NCBI RefSeq assembly: GCF_000959365.1
Contig: NZ_CP009555.1
Location: 1,426,001-1,490,000 of the forward strand
Length of the DNA: 64,000 bases
Reading direction: 5' to 3'
From: Burkholderia oklahomensis C6786
Lineage (GTDB): Bacteria > Pseudomonadota > Gammaproteobacteria > Burkholderiales > Burkholderiaceae
Shown here piece by piece: positions 56,925-64,000 of the stretch (position 1 is its first letter; each line of letters begins with the position of its first letter). A model generated the notes under the pieces. That model was not told the origin of the DNA. It searched no databases and saw nothing but the letters and a program-made list of their open reading frames with translations. A program made the position numbers and the translations under genes.

Positions 56925-58931
56925 TCAGTTGAAGAGACCGAGCACGGTCTTGAACAGCGAATCCGCCGTCTGGATCACCTTCGCATTCGCCTGATAGAGC
57001 TGCTGGTACTGCATCAGGTTCGCCGCTTCCTCGTTCTGGTTCACGCCCGACACCGACTGCTGCTGCGCCGTGATCTGGCCGACGAGCGCCGTCTGCGCGG
57101 TGCTCGACGCCTTCAACTGGCTCGCCGCGTTGCCGATCGCGTTCACGTAGCCCGCGTACGCGCCCGTCAGCGTCGTCGTGCCGTTGTTCATCGTCTTCGA
57201 GTTGACGAGCTGCGACAGCGCGAGCGCGTTGCGGCCGTCGTTCGTGCCCTTGTTCGCGCCGATCGTGAACTGGTCGCCGTCCGCGGGCGTGCCCGACAGC
57301 GACACGCTCACGTCGTTCATCACGGTCGGCGACGACGGCGGCTGCGTCGTGCTCGAAATCGTCATCGACGCGCCCTTCGACGGGTCGTACGGCACGGGCG
57401 TCGTCGCGCTCGTGATGTCGATCGACGTCTGCGGCGGGCCCGCGACCGTCACCGTCGTGCCGGCGGGGAAGCCCGACAGCGTCTTCGACGACGCGTTGTA
57501 CGTGAGCGTCGTCGTGCCGGACGGCAGTTGATAGCCCGCGCTCACCGCGCCCTGCGTGATCGCGCCCGTGCCGCTGTTCGTCGGCGCGCTCGCCGCGAGC
57601 ACGGGCGACGCGGCCGCGATCGCCGAGCCGTTCGCGGTCGCGAGCGCGAAGCCGTCGAGCGCGCCGCGCGTCGGCAGCACGGTGAACGAATCGCCCGCGG
57701 CGGGTGTGCTCGTGAGCGACAGCTTCAAGCCGCCGATCGTCATCGTCGGCGGCGTGGACGCCGGCGTAGCCGTGCCGACGACGCTGCCCGTCGCGCGGTC
57801 GGTCAGCGTGTATTTCGAGCCGTCGAACGACAGCGAGTAGTCGCTCGACGGCGGCTGCGTGCCGTCCGCGATCGACACGGACAGCGTCGCGCCGCCGGTG
57901 TTGCCCTGGTTCGAGTAGACGGTCGGGCTGCCGACCGTGAACAGGTTGCCGCCCGGATTGCCCGACAGATCGATGCCGAGCGCGTTCTGCGCGTTGACCT
58001 GCGACGCGAAGCTGACCGCGAGCGCGCCGAGCTGCGCCTGCGCGGGATCGAGCGTCTGGCGGCGGAACGCGATCAGGCCGCCCAGCGTGCCGCCCGTCAG
58101 CGACACGTCGGGCAGGTACTGGGTGTCGCCCGGCGGGTTCGCGCCCGCCATGCCCTTCGACACGATCGTGAGCTCGCTCGGATCGGACGGCGACGCGACG
58201 GCGGCGAGCTGATAGCTCGCGTTCCCGACGACGAGCGGCTGGCCGCCCGACAGGAACACGCTGTAGCTGCCGTTGCCCGGCACGACCTGCACGCCCGCGA
58301 GCTGCGACAGGTTCGACACCGCGAGATCGCGCTGGTCGAGCAGCTGGTTCGGCGGCTGGCCCTGCGAGCTCGCCGACGCGATCTGCTCGTTGAGCTGCGC
58401 GATCTGCGCGGTGTAGCTGTTGATCTGCGTGACGGTGTCGGTGAGCTGCGAGTTCACGGTCTGACGCAGTTGCGAGTACTGCTGGCCCGCGGCCACGAGC
58501 TGGCTCGCGAGCGTCTGCGCGTTGCTGATCGCGGTCTGCCGCGCGGACGGATCCGCCGCGTTGTTCGCGACCGTCTGCAGGCCGGTGAAGTAGTTCGTGA
58601 TCGCGGTCGAGATGCCGGCCGTCGGGCTGCCGACGTAGTTGTTCAGTTGCGCGACGAGCGAATAGTAGGTCGACAGCGAGCTGCCCTGCGTCTGCGCGGC
58701 GTTGAGCTGGTTCGACAGATACTGGTTGTACTGGCGCTCGACGGTGACGGTCGTCACGCCTTGCGGCAGATAGCCGCTGCTCGTGTACTGGCCGCTCGCT
58801 TCCGCGTAGACGGGACGCTCGACGGAATAGCCGGGCGTCGCCGAGTTGCTGATGTTCTGGCCGGTCGTGGTGATCCCCCAGAGCGCGGCGTTCAGGCCGC
58901 TGATCCCGAGGTTCATGAGGGTATTGGACAT
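56925..58931 (-). CDS. flgK: Flagellar hook-associated protein 1
   Basis: A 668-residue junction protein. MSNTLMNLGISGLNAALWGI and NISNSATPGYSVERPVYAEA are the conserved rod/hook-type N-terminus; the C-terminal EEAANLMQYQQLYQANAKVI is the matching helix. The long central region (about 300-560) is Ser/Thr/Gly-rich and exposed. It joins hook to FlgL. AGGAT precedes the ATG. A sigma-28-type promoter lies 56 bp upstream, making flgKL a late-class unit. Confidence 0.96.
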   Translation of the reverse strand: MSNTLMNLGISGLNAALWGITTTGQNISNSATPGYSVERPVYAEASGQYTSSGYLPQGVTTVTVERQYNQYLSNQLNAAQTQGSSLSTYYSLVAQLNNYVGSPTAGISTAITNYFTGLQTVANNAADPSARQTAISNAQTLASQLVAAGQQYSQLRQTVNSQLTDTVTQINSYTAQIAQLNEQIASASSQGQPPNQLLDQRDLAVSNLSQLAGVQVVPGNGSYSVFLSGGQPLVVGNASYQLAAVASPSDPSELTIVSKGMAGANPPGDTQYLPDVSLTGGTLGGLIAFRRQTLDPAQAQLGALAVSFASQVNAQNALGIDLSGNPGGNLFTVGSPTVYSNQGNTGGATLSVSIADGTQPPSSDYSLSFDGSKYTLTDRATGSVVGTATPASTPPTMTIGGLKLSLTSTPAAGDSFTVLPTRGALDGFALATANGSAIAAASPVLAASAPTNSGTGAITQGAVSAGYQLPSGTTTLTYNASSKTLSGFPAGTTVTVAGPPQTSIDITSATTPVPYDPSKGASMTISSTTQPPSSPTVMNDVSVSLSGTPADGDQFTIGANKGTNDGRNALALSQLVNSKTMNNGTTTLTGAYAGYVNAIGNAASQLKASSTAQTALVGQITAQQQSVSGVNQNEEAANLMQYQQLYQANAKVIQTADSLFKTVLGLFN

Positions 58932-58986
58932 GCGCGATCCTATGAGCCGGCCGCGCCGCGGCCGCCGGGTTGCGTGGACTCCCGGT

Positions 58987-59013
58987 ATAACGGCCGCGCG
59001 TGAGAAAAATTGA
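58987..59013 (-). promoter_or_regulatory. Sigma-28 (FliA) promoter of flgKL
   Basis: On the minus strand TCAATTTT, 11 bases, GCCGTTAT. Against TAAAGTTT-N11-GCCGATAA this matches six of eight in each box with exact spacing. The -35 box is also the U-tract of the ycgR terminator, so terminator and promoter share bases. Confidence 0.75.
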
Positions 59014-59047
59014 GGGACCGCACGCGCAAAAATGCGTGCGGCGTCCC
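59006..59047 (-). terminator. Intrinsic terminator of ycgR
   Basis: CCGCACGC/GCGTGCGG with an outer GGGAC/GTCCC extension (2-nt bulge) makes a long stem at 59014-59047. On the minus strand it is followed by CAATTTTTC, a short U-run. Confidence 0.8.
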
Positions 59048-59103
59048 GCGGCCGGCGCGCAAGCGCGGCCGCAGGCGTCGCGGGCGGCCTCGCCCGCCGC
59101 GGA

Positions 59104-59862
59104 TCAGGCCCGCGCGAGCTGCCGGCGCTTCATCTCCAGCTGCGTGATGAGGCGCTGCAGCGTGTTCTCGGCGTTGCCCGGCAGCGACACGAACCGAAAG
59201 CCGAGCTGGTAGCGGCGCGAGCCGTTCGGCGCGTCGGTCGAGCGGTGCGACACGAGCTGCAGGTCGAGCGACAGCATCCCGTGGCCGTTCAGGTTCAGCT
59301 CGACGTCGGGCAGCGTCGTGCCCAGCTCGAGCGCGGACACGCGCTCGTCGAGCGTGCGCAGCCCGAGGCCGCCCAGCGACAGGTTGTGCACTTCGAACCG
59401 GAAGCTCTCGCCGTCCGGCAGCCTGCCGCGGCATACGTACGGATCGAGGATCGGCGCGTCGACGCGGAAATATTCGCGGCGCTGCACGCAGTACAGCACG
59501 TCGGGGAAATCGGCTTCGAATGCGGGAAGGTTTTCGTAGCGGGTCTCGCGCGGGGTCGCGGTCGAGAATTCGACGCGCACGCCGTCCGGCGACGCGTGGA
59601 ACACGCAGTGCGGCGCGGCGAGGATGCCGGCGTTCTGGTCGGCGAGCGCGCCCCAGTCGAACACGAAGGTTCGCGCGCCGACGTCGACGTCGAGGATGCG
59701 GGTGACGAGCTGGCCGCCCTGGTACTGGACGGTCAGGAAATCTCCACGATTGACGAGGTTGCGCAGCTGCACGCCGATCTCGAGCGGATTGCGGCGGCCG
59801 TAATCATGGCCGGAATGCGCGGCGGCGCTCGCGGCCTGACTCGTCGACTGTTCGGTATTCAT
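59104..59862 (-). CDS. ycgR: Flagellar brake protein, PilZ domain (YcgR)
   Basis: A 252-residue c-di-GMP effector. An N-terminal YcgR domain (NPLEIGVQLRNLVNRGDFLT, QGGQLVTRILDVD) precedes a PilZ domain starting with CVQRREYFRVDAP, the RxxxR loop, and VHNLSLGGLGLR, the (D/N)xSxxG motif. With c-di-GMP bound, YcgR slows the flagellar motor. It sits inside the flg cluster between flgJ and flgK, with its own terminator and a near-perfect sigma-28 promoter. Confidence 0.93.
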   Translation of the reverse strand: MNTEQSTSQAASAAAHSGHDYGRRNPLEIGVQLRNLVNRGDFLTVQYQGGQLVTRILDVDVGARTFVFDWGALADQNAGILAAPHCVFHASPDGVRVEFSTATPRETRYENLPAFEADFPDVLYCVQRREYFRVDAPILDPYVCRGRLPDGESFRFEVHNLSLGGLGLRTLDERVSALELGTTLPDVELNLNGHGMLSLDLQLVSHRSTDAPNGSRRYQLGFRFVSLPGNAENTLQRLITQLEMKRRQLARA

Positions 59863-59952
59863 GGCTTGCCGGTATTTATCTCGGTGCGCCCGGCGGGTTT
59901 GGGGGCGCGTTATGACCGGGGCGCGATCCGCCCGATCGTTGGTCTCTCACGT

Positions 59953-59979
59953 TTAGCGGCAACAGCAGCGCAAAGTTTA
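59953..59979 (-). promoter_or_regulatory. Sigma-28 (FliA) promoter of ycgR
   Basis: On the minus strand TAAACTTT, 11 bases, GCCGCTAA. It matches TAAAGTTT-N11-GCCGATAA at seven of eight in each box with exact spacing. It lies about 90 bp before the ycgR ATG, downstream of the flgJ terminator. Confidence 0.88.
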
Positions 59980-60010
59980 GATCGAAACCGGAGTTTATTT
60001 TTTTAGCAAA

Positions 60011-60044
60011 CGTTAAAACCGCGCGAGGCCAGGCCTGGCGCGGT
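60011..60044 (-). terminator. Intrinsic terminator of the flgF-J transcript
   Basis: ACCGCGC/GCGCGGT (60018-60044) encloses a further GGCCAGGCC-type pairing, followed on the minus strand by UUUUAACG. It lies 33 bp after the flgJ stop. Confidence 0.8.
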
Positions 60045-60076
60045 CCGAAATGTACCGAACGGTTGCTCGGTTCGGG

Positions 60077-61012
60077 TCAGCCGATCTGCTGCATGATCGA
60101 AATCAGCTTCTTCGCATAGTGCGGATCGGTCGCGTAGCCGGCCTTCTGCATCCCGTGCGCGAAGCCTTCCGCGCTGTGGCCCGCATTCAGCACGCCCGCG
60201 TAGCGCGGGTTGTTCTTCAGCAGGTTCGCATAGTCGGTCATCGCGTGCTCGTACGAGTCGTATGCGCGGAACTGCGCGACGACGCGGTGCGGCTTGCCGT
60301 TCGCGTATTCGGTCGTGACGGCCGACACCGTGCGCCCGGTCCAGCCCTTCGACGCCTTGATGCCGAACACGTTGTAGCTCGATTCGCCGTTCGCGCCGCG
60401 GATCTCGCGCTTGCCCCAGCCGGATTCGAGCGCCGCCTGGCCGACGATGAAGCGCGCCGGAATGCCCGTCGCCGCGCTCGCCGCCTGCGCGGCGCCCGCC
60501 ATCTTCTCGACGAATGCGTCCGCGTTCGCGGAGCCGCCGTTGCCCTTGAGCGGCGGCGTCAGCGCGCTCGCCGCCGAATAGCCGCGCGTGCCCGCCAGCG
60601 CGCCGTTGCCGGCCGACGCGTTCGAGTTCGCATACGCCTTCGCGAGCGCGTTCATCGCCGCGATGCCGCCCTCGCCCTGCGCATCGGGCGCCACGTTCGC
60701 GTTGCGCATCAACTGCTTCGCCAGCGCGTCGGCGACGCCGATGCCCTTCGCCGACATCTGCTGCGCGAGCTGCTGGTCGAGCATCGACGTGTACATCTTC
60801 GACGAGCTCGAATCGAAGGGGCTGTTCGACGGCGTCGCGTCGCGCATGCTCTTCAGCATCATCTGCGTGAACATCGCGTCGAACTGGCCCGCGACCATCT
60901 TCACGCCTTCGCGCGGCGTCGCCGCCGCGGCTTGCGAGCGCAGCGCGTCGAACCCTTGAACGTCGAGCGCGAAGCGCTGCGACAGATCGTTCGCTTTCGT
61001 GAAAGTCGTCAC
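60077..61012 (-). CDS. flgJ: Flagellar rod-assembly protein / peptidoglycan hydrolase
   Basis: A 311-residue two-domain protein. The N-terminal rod-capping domain (KMVAGQFDAMFTQMMLKSMR, SMLDQQLAQQMSAKGIGVAD) leads through an Ala/Gly linker to a glucosaminidase domain from about residue 165 with AALESGWGKREI (catalytic Glu) and YNVFGIKASKGWTG. It opens the peptidoglycan for the rod in the periplasm. The start is GTG 61012, directly after the flgI stop with GGAG upstream. Confidence 0.95.
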   Translation of the reverse strand: MTTFTKANDLSQRFALDVQGFDALRSQAAAATPREGVKMVAGQFDAMFTQMMLKSMRDATPSNSPFDSSSSKMYTSMLDQQLAQQMSAKGIGVADALAKQLMRNANVAPDAQGEGGIAAMNALAKAYANSNASAGNGALAGTRGYSAASALTPPLKGNGGSANADAFVEKMAGAAQAASAATGIPARFIVGQAALESGWGKREIRGANGESSYNVFGIKASKGWTGRTVSAVTTEYANGKPHRVVAQFRAYDSYEHAMTDYANLLKNNPRYAGVLNAGHSAEGFAHGMQKAGYATDPHYAKKLISIMQQIG

Positions 61013-62206
61013 TTAGATGATCTCCAGATCCGCGCGTAGCGCGCCTGCCGCCTTCATCGCCTGCAGGATCGACATCAGATCCGCGGGCGTCGCGCCGAGC
61101 GAGTTGAGCGCCTTCACCACTTCGGCGAGGTTCGCGCCCGCCGTCACCATGCGCAGCGCGCCGTTGTCCTGCTTCAACTGAATCTGCGACTGCTGCGCGA
61201 CCACCGTCTGCCCGTTCGAGAACGGCCCCGGCTGCGACACGACGGGCTGCGTGTTGACGACGACCGACAGATTGCCGTGCGCGACCGCGCAGTTCTGCAG
61301 CGTCACCATCTGGTTCATCACGATCGAGCCCGTGCGCGCGTTCAGGATCACCTTCGCCGCCGCCTTGTCGGGGCTCACTTCCAGATTCTGCAGCCGCGCC
61401 ATGAACGCGACCTGCTGCGCCGAGTCGGCGGGCGCCGTGAGCTGGATCGTGCGGCCGTCGAGCGCCGTCGCGGTGCCCGCGCCGAAGCTCGAATTCACCG
61501 CGGACACGATCCGCTGCGCGGTGCCGTAATCCATGTCGTTCAATTGCAGCTGCAGCACGCCGTTCATCTGCGCGATCGCGTTCGGCACCGAACGCTCGAC
61601 GATCGCGCCGCCGGCGATCCGCCCGGCCGCGAGCTGGTTCACCTGCACGCGGCTGCCGTTCGCGCTCGCGCCCGCGCCGCCCACCGCCATGTTGCCCTGC
61701 GCGAGCGCGTAGACCTGGCCGTCCGCGCCCTTCAACGGCGTGAGGAGCAGCGTGCCGCCGCGCAGGCTCTTCGCGTTGCCGAGCGACGACACCGTCACGT
61801 CGATCGCCTCGCCCGGCCGCGCGAACGGCGGCAGCGTCGCCGTCACCATCACCGCGGCGACGTTCTTCAGCTGCATGTTCGTCATCGCCGACGAGCCGCC
61901 GTTCGCCGAGCCGTTGTTGATCGAGATGCCGAGGTTCGCGAGCATGTTCGCGAGCGTCTGCGTGGTGAACGGCGTCTGCATCGTCTGGTCGCCGGTGCCG
62001 TCGAGGCCGACGACGAGGCCGTAGCCGATCAGCGGGTTGTCGCGCACGCCCTGGATCTGCGCGAGCTCCTTCAGGCGCTCCGCGTGCGCGGCGACGGGCG
62101 CGAGCACGAACGCGCAGGCGGCCGCGAGCGCGCAGCACGCGGCCGCGCGGCAATTCGAACGGAGAACGCGCACGACGCGCGCGAGCAAGGTACGCATCGT
62201 CTTCAC
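61013..62206 (-). CDS. flgI: Flagellar P-ring protein
   Basis: A 397-residue periplasmic ring subunit with signal peptide (cleavage near [11 protein letters not shown]). [20 protein letters not shown] and [20 protein letters not shown] are the family N-terminus; [27 protein letters not shown] C-terminus is present ([20 protein letters not shown]). GTG 62206 overlaps the flgH stop by 4 nt and is preferred; ATG 62197 would also work. It forms the bushing in the peptidoglycan layer around the rod. Confidence 0.94.
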   Translation of the reverse strand: MKTMRTLLARVVRVLRSNCRAAACCALAAACAFVLAPVAAHAERLKELAQIQGVRDNPLIGYGLVVGLDGTGDQTMQTPFTTQTLANMLANLGISINNGSANGGSSAMTNMQLKNVAAVMVTATLPPFARPGEAIDVTVSSLGNAKSLRGGTLLLTPLKGADGQVYALAQGNMAVGGAGASANGSRVQVNQLAAGRIAGGAIVERSVPNAIAQMNGVLQLQLNDMDYGTAQRIVSAVNSSFGAGTATALDGRTIQLTAPADSAQQVAFMARLQNLEVSPDKAAAKVILNARTGSIVMNQMVTLQNCAVAHGNLSVVVNTQPVVSQPGPFSNGQTVVAQQSQIQLKQDNGALRMVTAGANLAEVVKALNSLGATPADLMSILQAMKAAGALRADLEII

Positions 62207-62904
62207 CACGGCGCGATATTGAGGAAGAAGCGCTGCAGCCAGCCCATCGTCTCGGCTTCGTTGATGTAGCCCTTCGCCGAGTATTCGATCCTCGCGTCCG
62301 CGACCTGCGTCGAATAGACCGAGTTCTGGCCCGAGATCGTGTTCGGATTGACGATGCCCGAGAAGCGCACGAATTCGTTGCCCTGGTTGATCAGCATCTG
62401 CTTCTCGCCGCTCACGACGAGGTTGCCGTTCGGCAGCACGTTCGTCACCGTCACGGTGATCGTGCCGTTGAACGTGTTCGCCGCGCTCGCGCCGCCCGTG
62501 GCCGCGAACTTGTTCGCGCCCTGCGCGGACAGGTTCGCCTTGTTGAAGAGGCCGCCGAGAAAGCCCGCCGTCGGCACGTCGAAGCTCGTGTTGCCCTGCC
62601 GGTTCGTGTTCGCGCCCGACGACTTCGTCGCGTTGATGTTCTCCGCGATCACGATCGTCAGGATGTCGCCGATGTTGCGCGGCCGCTGATCCTCGAAGAG
62701 CGGCCGGCCCGCATAGCCCGGGTTGTAGATCGAGCCGGGCGCCTGCATCGCGGGCGGCATCGGCGGCATCACCGACATCGGCTGCTGCGTGATCGGCTCG
62801 CGCGGCAGCTGCGCGCAGCCGGCCAGCGCGAGCGCGGCCGCGGCGAGCGCCGCCGCGATGCGCGCGCGGCGCGCCGGTTGCGGGGAGAAACGAACCTGCT
62901 TCAT
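62203..62904 (-). CDS. flgH: Flagellar L-ring lipoprotein
   Basis: A 233-residue outer-membrane lipoprotein; the signal ends [10 protein letters not shown] with lipobox Cys30. [40 protein letters not shown] and [20 protein letters not shown] are strongly conserved in FlgH. It forms the outer-membrane ring of the basal body. It lies 20 bp after flgG and overlaps flgI. Confidence 0.96.
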   Translation of the reverse strand: MKQVRFSPQPARRARIAAALAAAALALAGCAQLPREPITQQPMSVMPPMPPAMQAPGSIYNPGYAGRPLFEDQRPRNIGDILTIVIAENINATKSSGANTNRQGNTSFDVPTAGFLGGLFNKANLSAQGANKFAATGGASAANTFNGTITVTVTNVLPNGNLVVSGEKQMLINQGNEFVRFSGIVNPNTISGQNSVYSTQVADARIEYSAKGYINEAETMGWLQRFFLNIAPW

Positions 62905-62924
62905 GGCGTCTGACCTGGGGCCGG

Positions 62925-63713
62925 TTAGCGCGACATCTGCGTGACGGTCTGCAGCATCTGGTCGGACGTCGTCACGGCCTTGCTGTTGATTTCGTACGCG
63001 CGCTGCGTCTGGATCATGTTGACGAGCTCCTGGACGACGTTCACGTTCGACGCCTCGACGTAGCCCTGCTTGAGCGTGCCCGCGCCGTTCAGGCCGGGCT
63101 GCGACACGTTCGGCTGGCCCGACGACGTCGTCTCCGCGAACAGGTTCTCGCCCTTCGCGTCGAGGCCGGCGGGGTTGATGAACGTCGCGACCTGGAGCGC
63201 GCCGATCTGCACCGCGTTGTTCGAGCCCGGCTGCGTGACCGACACGACGCCGTCGCTGCCGATCGTGAGCGACGTTGCGTTCTGCGGGATCGTGATCGCC
63301 GGAATCACCTGATAGCCGCTCGACGTGACGAGCTGGCCCTGCGCATTGGTCTGGAACGAGCCGTCGCGCGTGTAGGCGTTCGTGCCGTCCGGCATCAGCA
63401 CCTGGAAGAAGCCCTGGCCGTTGATCGCGACGTCCTTCGAGTTGCCGGTCTGCTGCAGCGCGCCCTGCGTGTAGAGGCGCTCGGTCGCGACCTGCTGGAC
63501 GCCCGTGCCGAGCTGCAGGCCCGACGGCAGCTCGGTCTGCTGCGTCGAATTCGCGCCCGGCTGGCGCACGGTCTGGTACAGCAGATCCTCGAACACCGCG
63601 CGCGAGCCCTTGAAGCCATTGGTGCTCACGTTCGCGAGGTTGTTCGAGATCACGTCCATCTGCGACTGCTGCGCATTCATGCCGGTCGCGGCGATGTAGA
63701 GGGAACGGTTCAC
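62925..63713 (-). CDS. flgG: Flagellar distal rod protein
   Basis: A 262-residue axial protein of standard length. [20 protein letters not shown] and [20 protein letters not shown] are the rod-protein N-terminal helix, [20 protein letters not shown] the C-terminal one; [20 protein letters not shown] lies between. The start is GTG 63713 with GGAG upstream. It follows flgF by 31 bp. Confidence 0.96.
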   Translation of the reverse strand: MNRSLYIAATGMNAQQSQMDVISNNLANVSTNGFKGSRAVFEDLLYQTVRQPGANSTQQTELPSGLQLGTGVQQVATERLYTQGALQQTGNSKDVAINGQGFFQVLMPDGTNAYTRDGSFQTNAQGQLVTSSGYQVIPAITIPQNATSLTIGSDGVVSVTQPGSNNAVQIGALQVATFINPAGLDAKGENLFAETTSSGQPNVSQPGLNGAGTLKQGYVEASNVNVVQELVNMIQTQRAYEINSKAVTTSDQMLQTVTQMSR

Positions 63714-63744
63714 GTGTTGACTCCTTGTCTGGCGCTTGCCGCGC

Positions 63745-64000
63745 TTAGCTGAAATTGAGCAGCTGGTTCGCCGCCTGCTCGTTCTGGTCGGCGGACTGGA
63801 TCAGCTTCGTCTGCAATTCGAACGCGCGCGCGTTGTCGATCATCGACACCATCGCCGCCACCGGATTGACGTTGCTGCCTTCGAGCGAATTCGGCACGAC
63901 CCGCACGGCCGGATCGGCATCGGCGGGATTACCGTCCGCGGTGCGGAACAGGCCGTCGTCGCCGCGCTTCATCGCAGCGGGATCGGGATTCACGAGCTTC
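63745..64000 (-). CDS. flgF: Flagellar proximal rod protein, C-terminal part (cut by window edge)
   Basis: The last 84 or so residues of a rod protein, running off the right edge. It ends with [20 protein letters not shown] and [20 protein letters not shown], the FlgF-type C-terminal helix. Position directly before flgG fits the flgBCDEFGHIJ order. The N-terminus lies outside the window. Confidence 0.9.
   Translation of the reverse strand, partial: KLVNPDPAAMKRGDDGLFRTADGNPADADPAVRVVPNSLEGSNVNPVAAMVSMIDNARAFELQTKLIQSADQNEQAANQLLNFS

Noticed and set aside
55452..59003. Very long plus-strand open frame opposite flgL and flgK
   Set aside because: It is Arg/Leu/His-monotonous, has no ribosome site or domain, and mirrors the codon bias of the real minus-strand flagellar genes.

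Overview
The window is high-GC proteobacterial DNA with strong G/C preference at third codon positions. It reads as a Burkholderia chromosome, most likely the B. pseudomallei group. Reasons: a Burkholderia-type OMP porin, an avidin-like protein, hopanoid genes HpnI/HpnL, short-unit VNTRs, and a peritrichous/polar flagellar flg cluster next to housekeeping genes. I saw no rRNA, tRNA, insertion sequence, prophage or CRISPR array, so most of the window looks like core chromosome with small accessory islands.

Layout. 0.3-3.4 kb: a bile-acid-symporter-type transporter, an 8-bp VNTR and a chemoreceptor. 3.6-6.9 kb: a three-gene sugar operon (LacI regulator, AGE-family epimerase/isomerase, PfkB kinase) with 4-nt stop/start overlaps. 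7.2-11.6 kb: small proteins, a MidA-type methyltransferase head-to-head with a degenerate SDR, then folB-ttcA. 11.9-14.6 kb: two exported pfam04185 phosphoesterases. 15.3-18.6 kb: glmU and glmS (UDP-GlcNAc supply). 18.7-19.1 kb: an avidin-family biotin binder.

19.4-32.1 kb is a copper region. A minus-strand operon encodes a Cys/Met-rich exported protein, CusC, CusB, CusA and CusF. It lies beside a LemA/TPM operon, the CopA P-type ATPase and a CopZ-type chaperone; copZ has a textbook CueR-like promoter. 32.3-38.2 kb: an exported Cys-rich protein, a membrane protein, argG, gor and two small proteins. 38.3-43.1 kb: an NRAMP-like transporter with altered metal-site residues, and an OprB porin transcribed away from it. 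Between them lie about 1.4 kb of hairpins and tiny ORFs with good Shine-Dalgarno sites; this is the best candidate here for an undescribed regulatory system. 43.5-45.9 kb: hopanoid HpnI/HpnL. 46.2-55.1 kb: exported proteins, an OMP porin, VOC, DUF1275, YjdM, a split chromate transporter with a divergent LysR regulator, a 14-bp VNTR and a RutG-like NCS2 permease. 55.7-64 kb: the flagellar cluster flgL, flgK, ycgR, flgJ, flgI, flgH, flgG and flgF (cut by the window edge), all on the minus strand. Convincing sigma-28 (FliA) promoters precede ycgR and flgKL.

All calls were made by reading sequence and translated frames. No database search was run, so family names are recognition calls and promoter/terminator calls are pattern matches.
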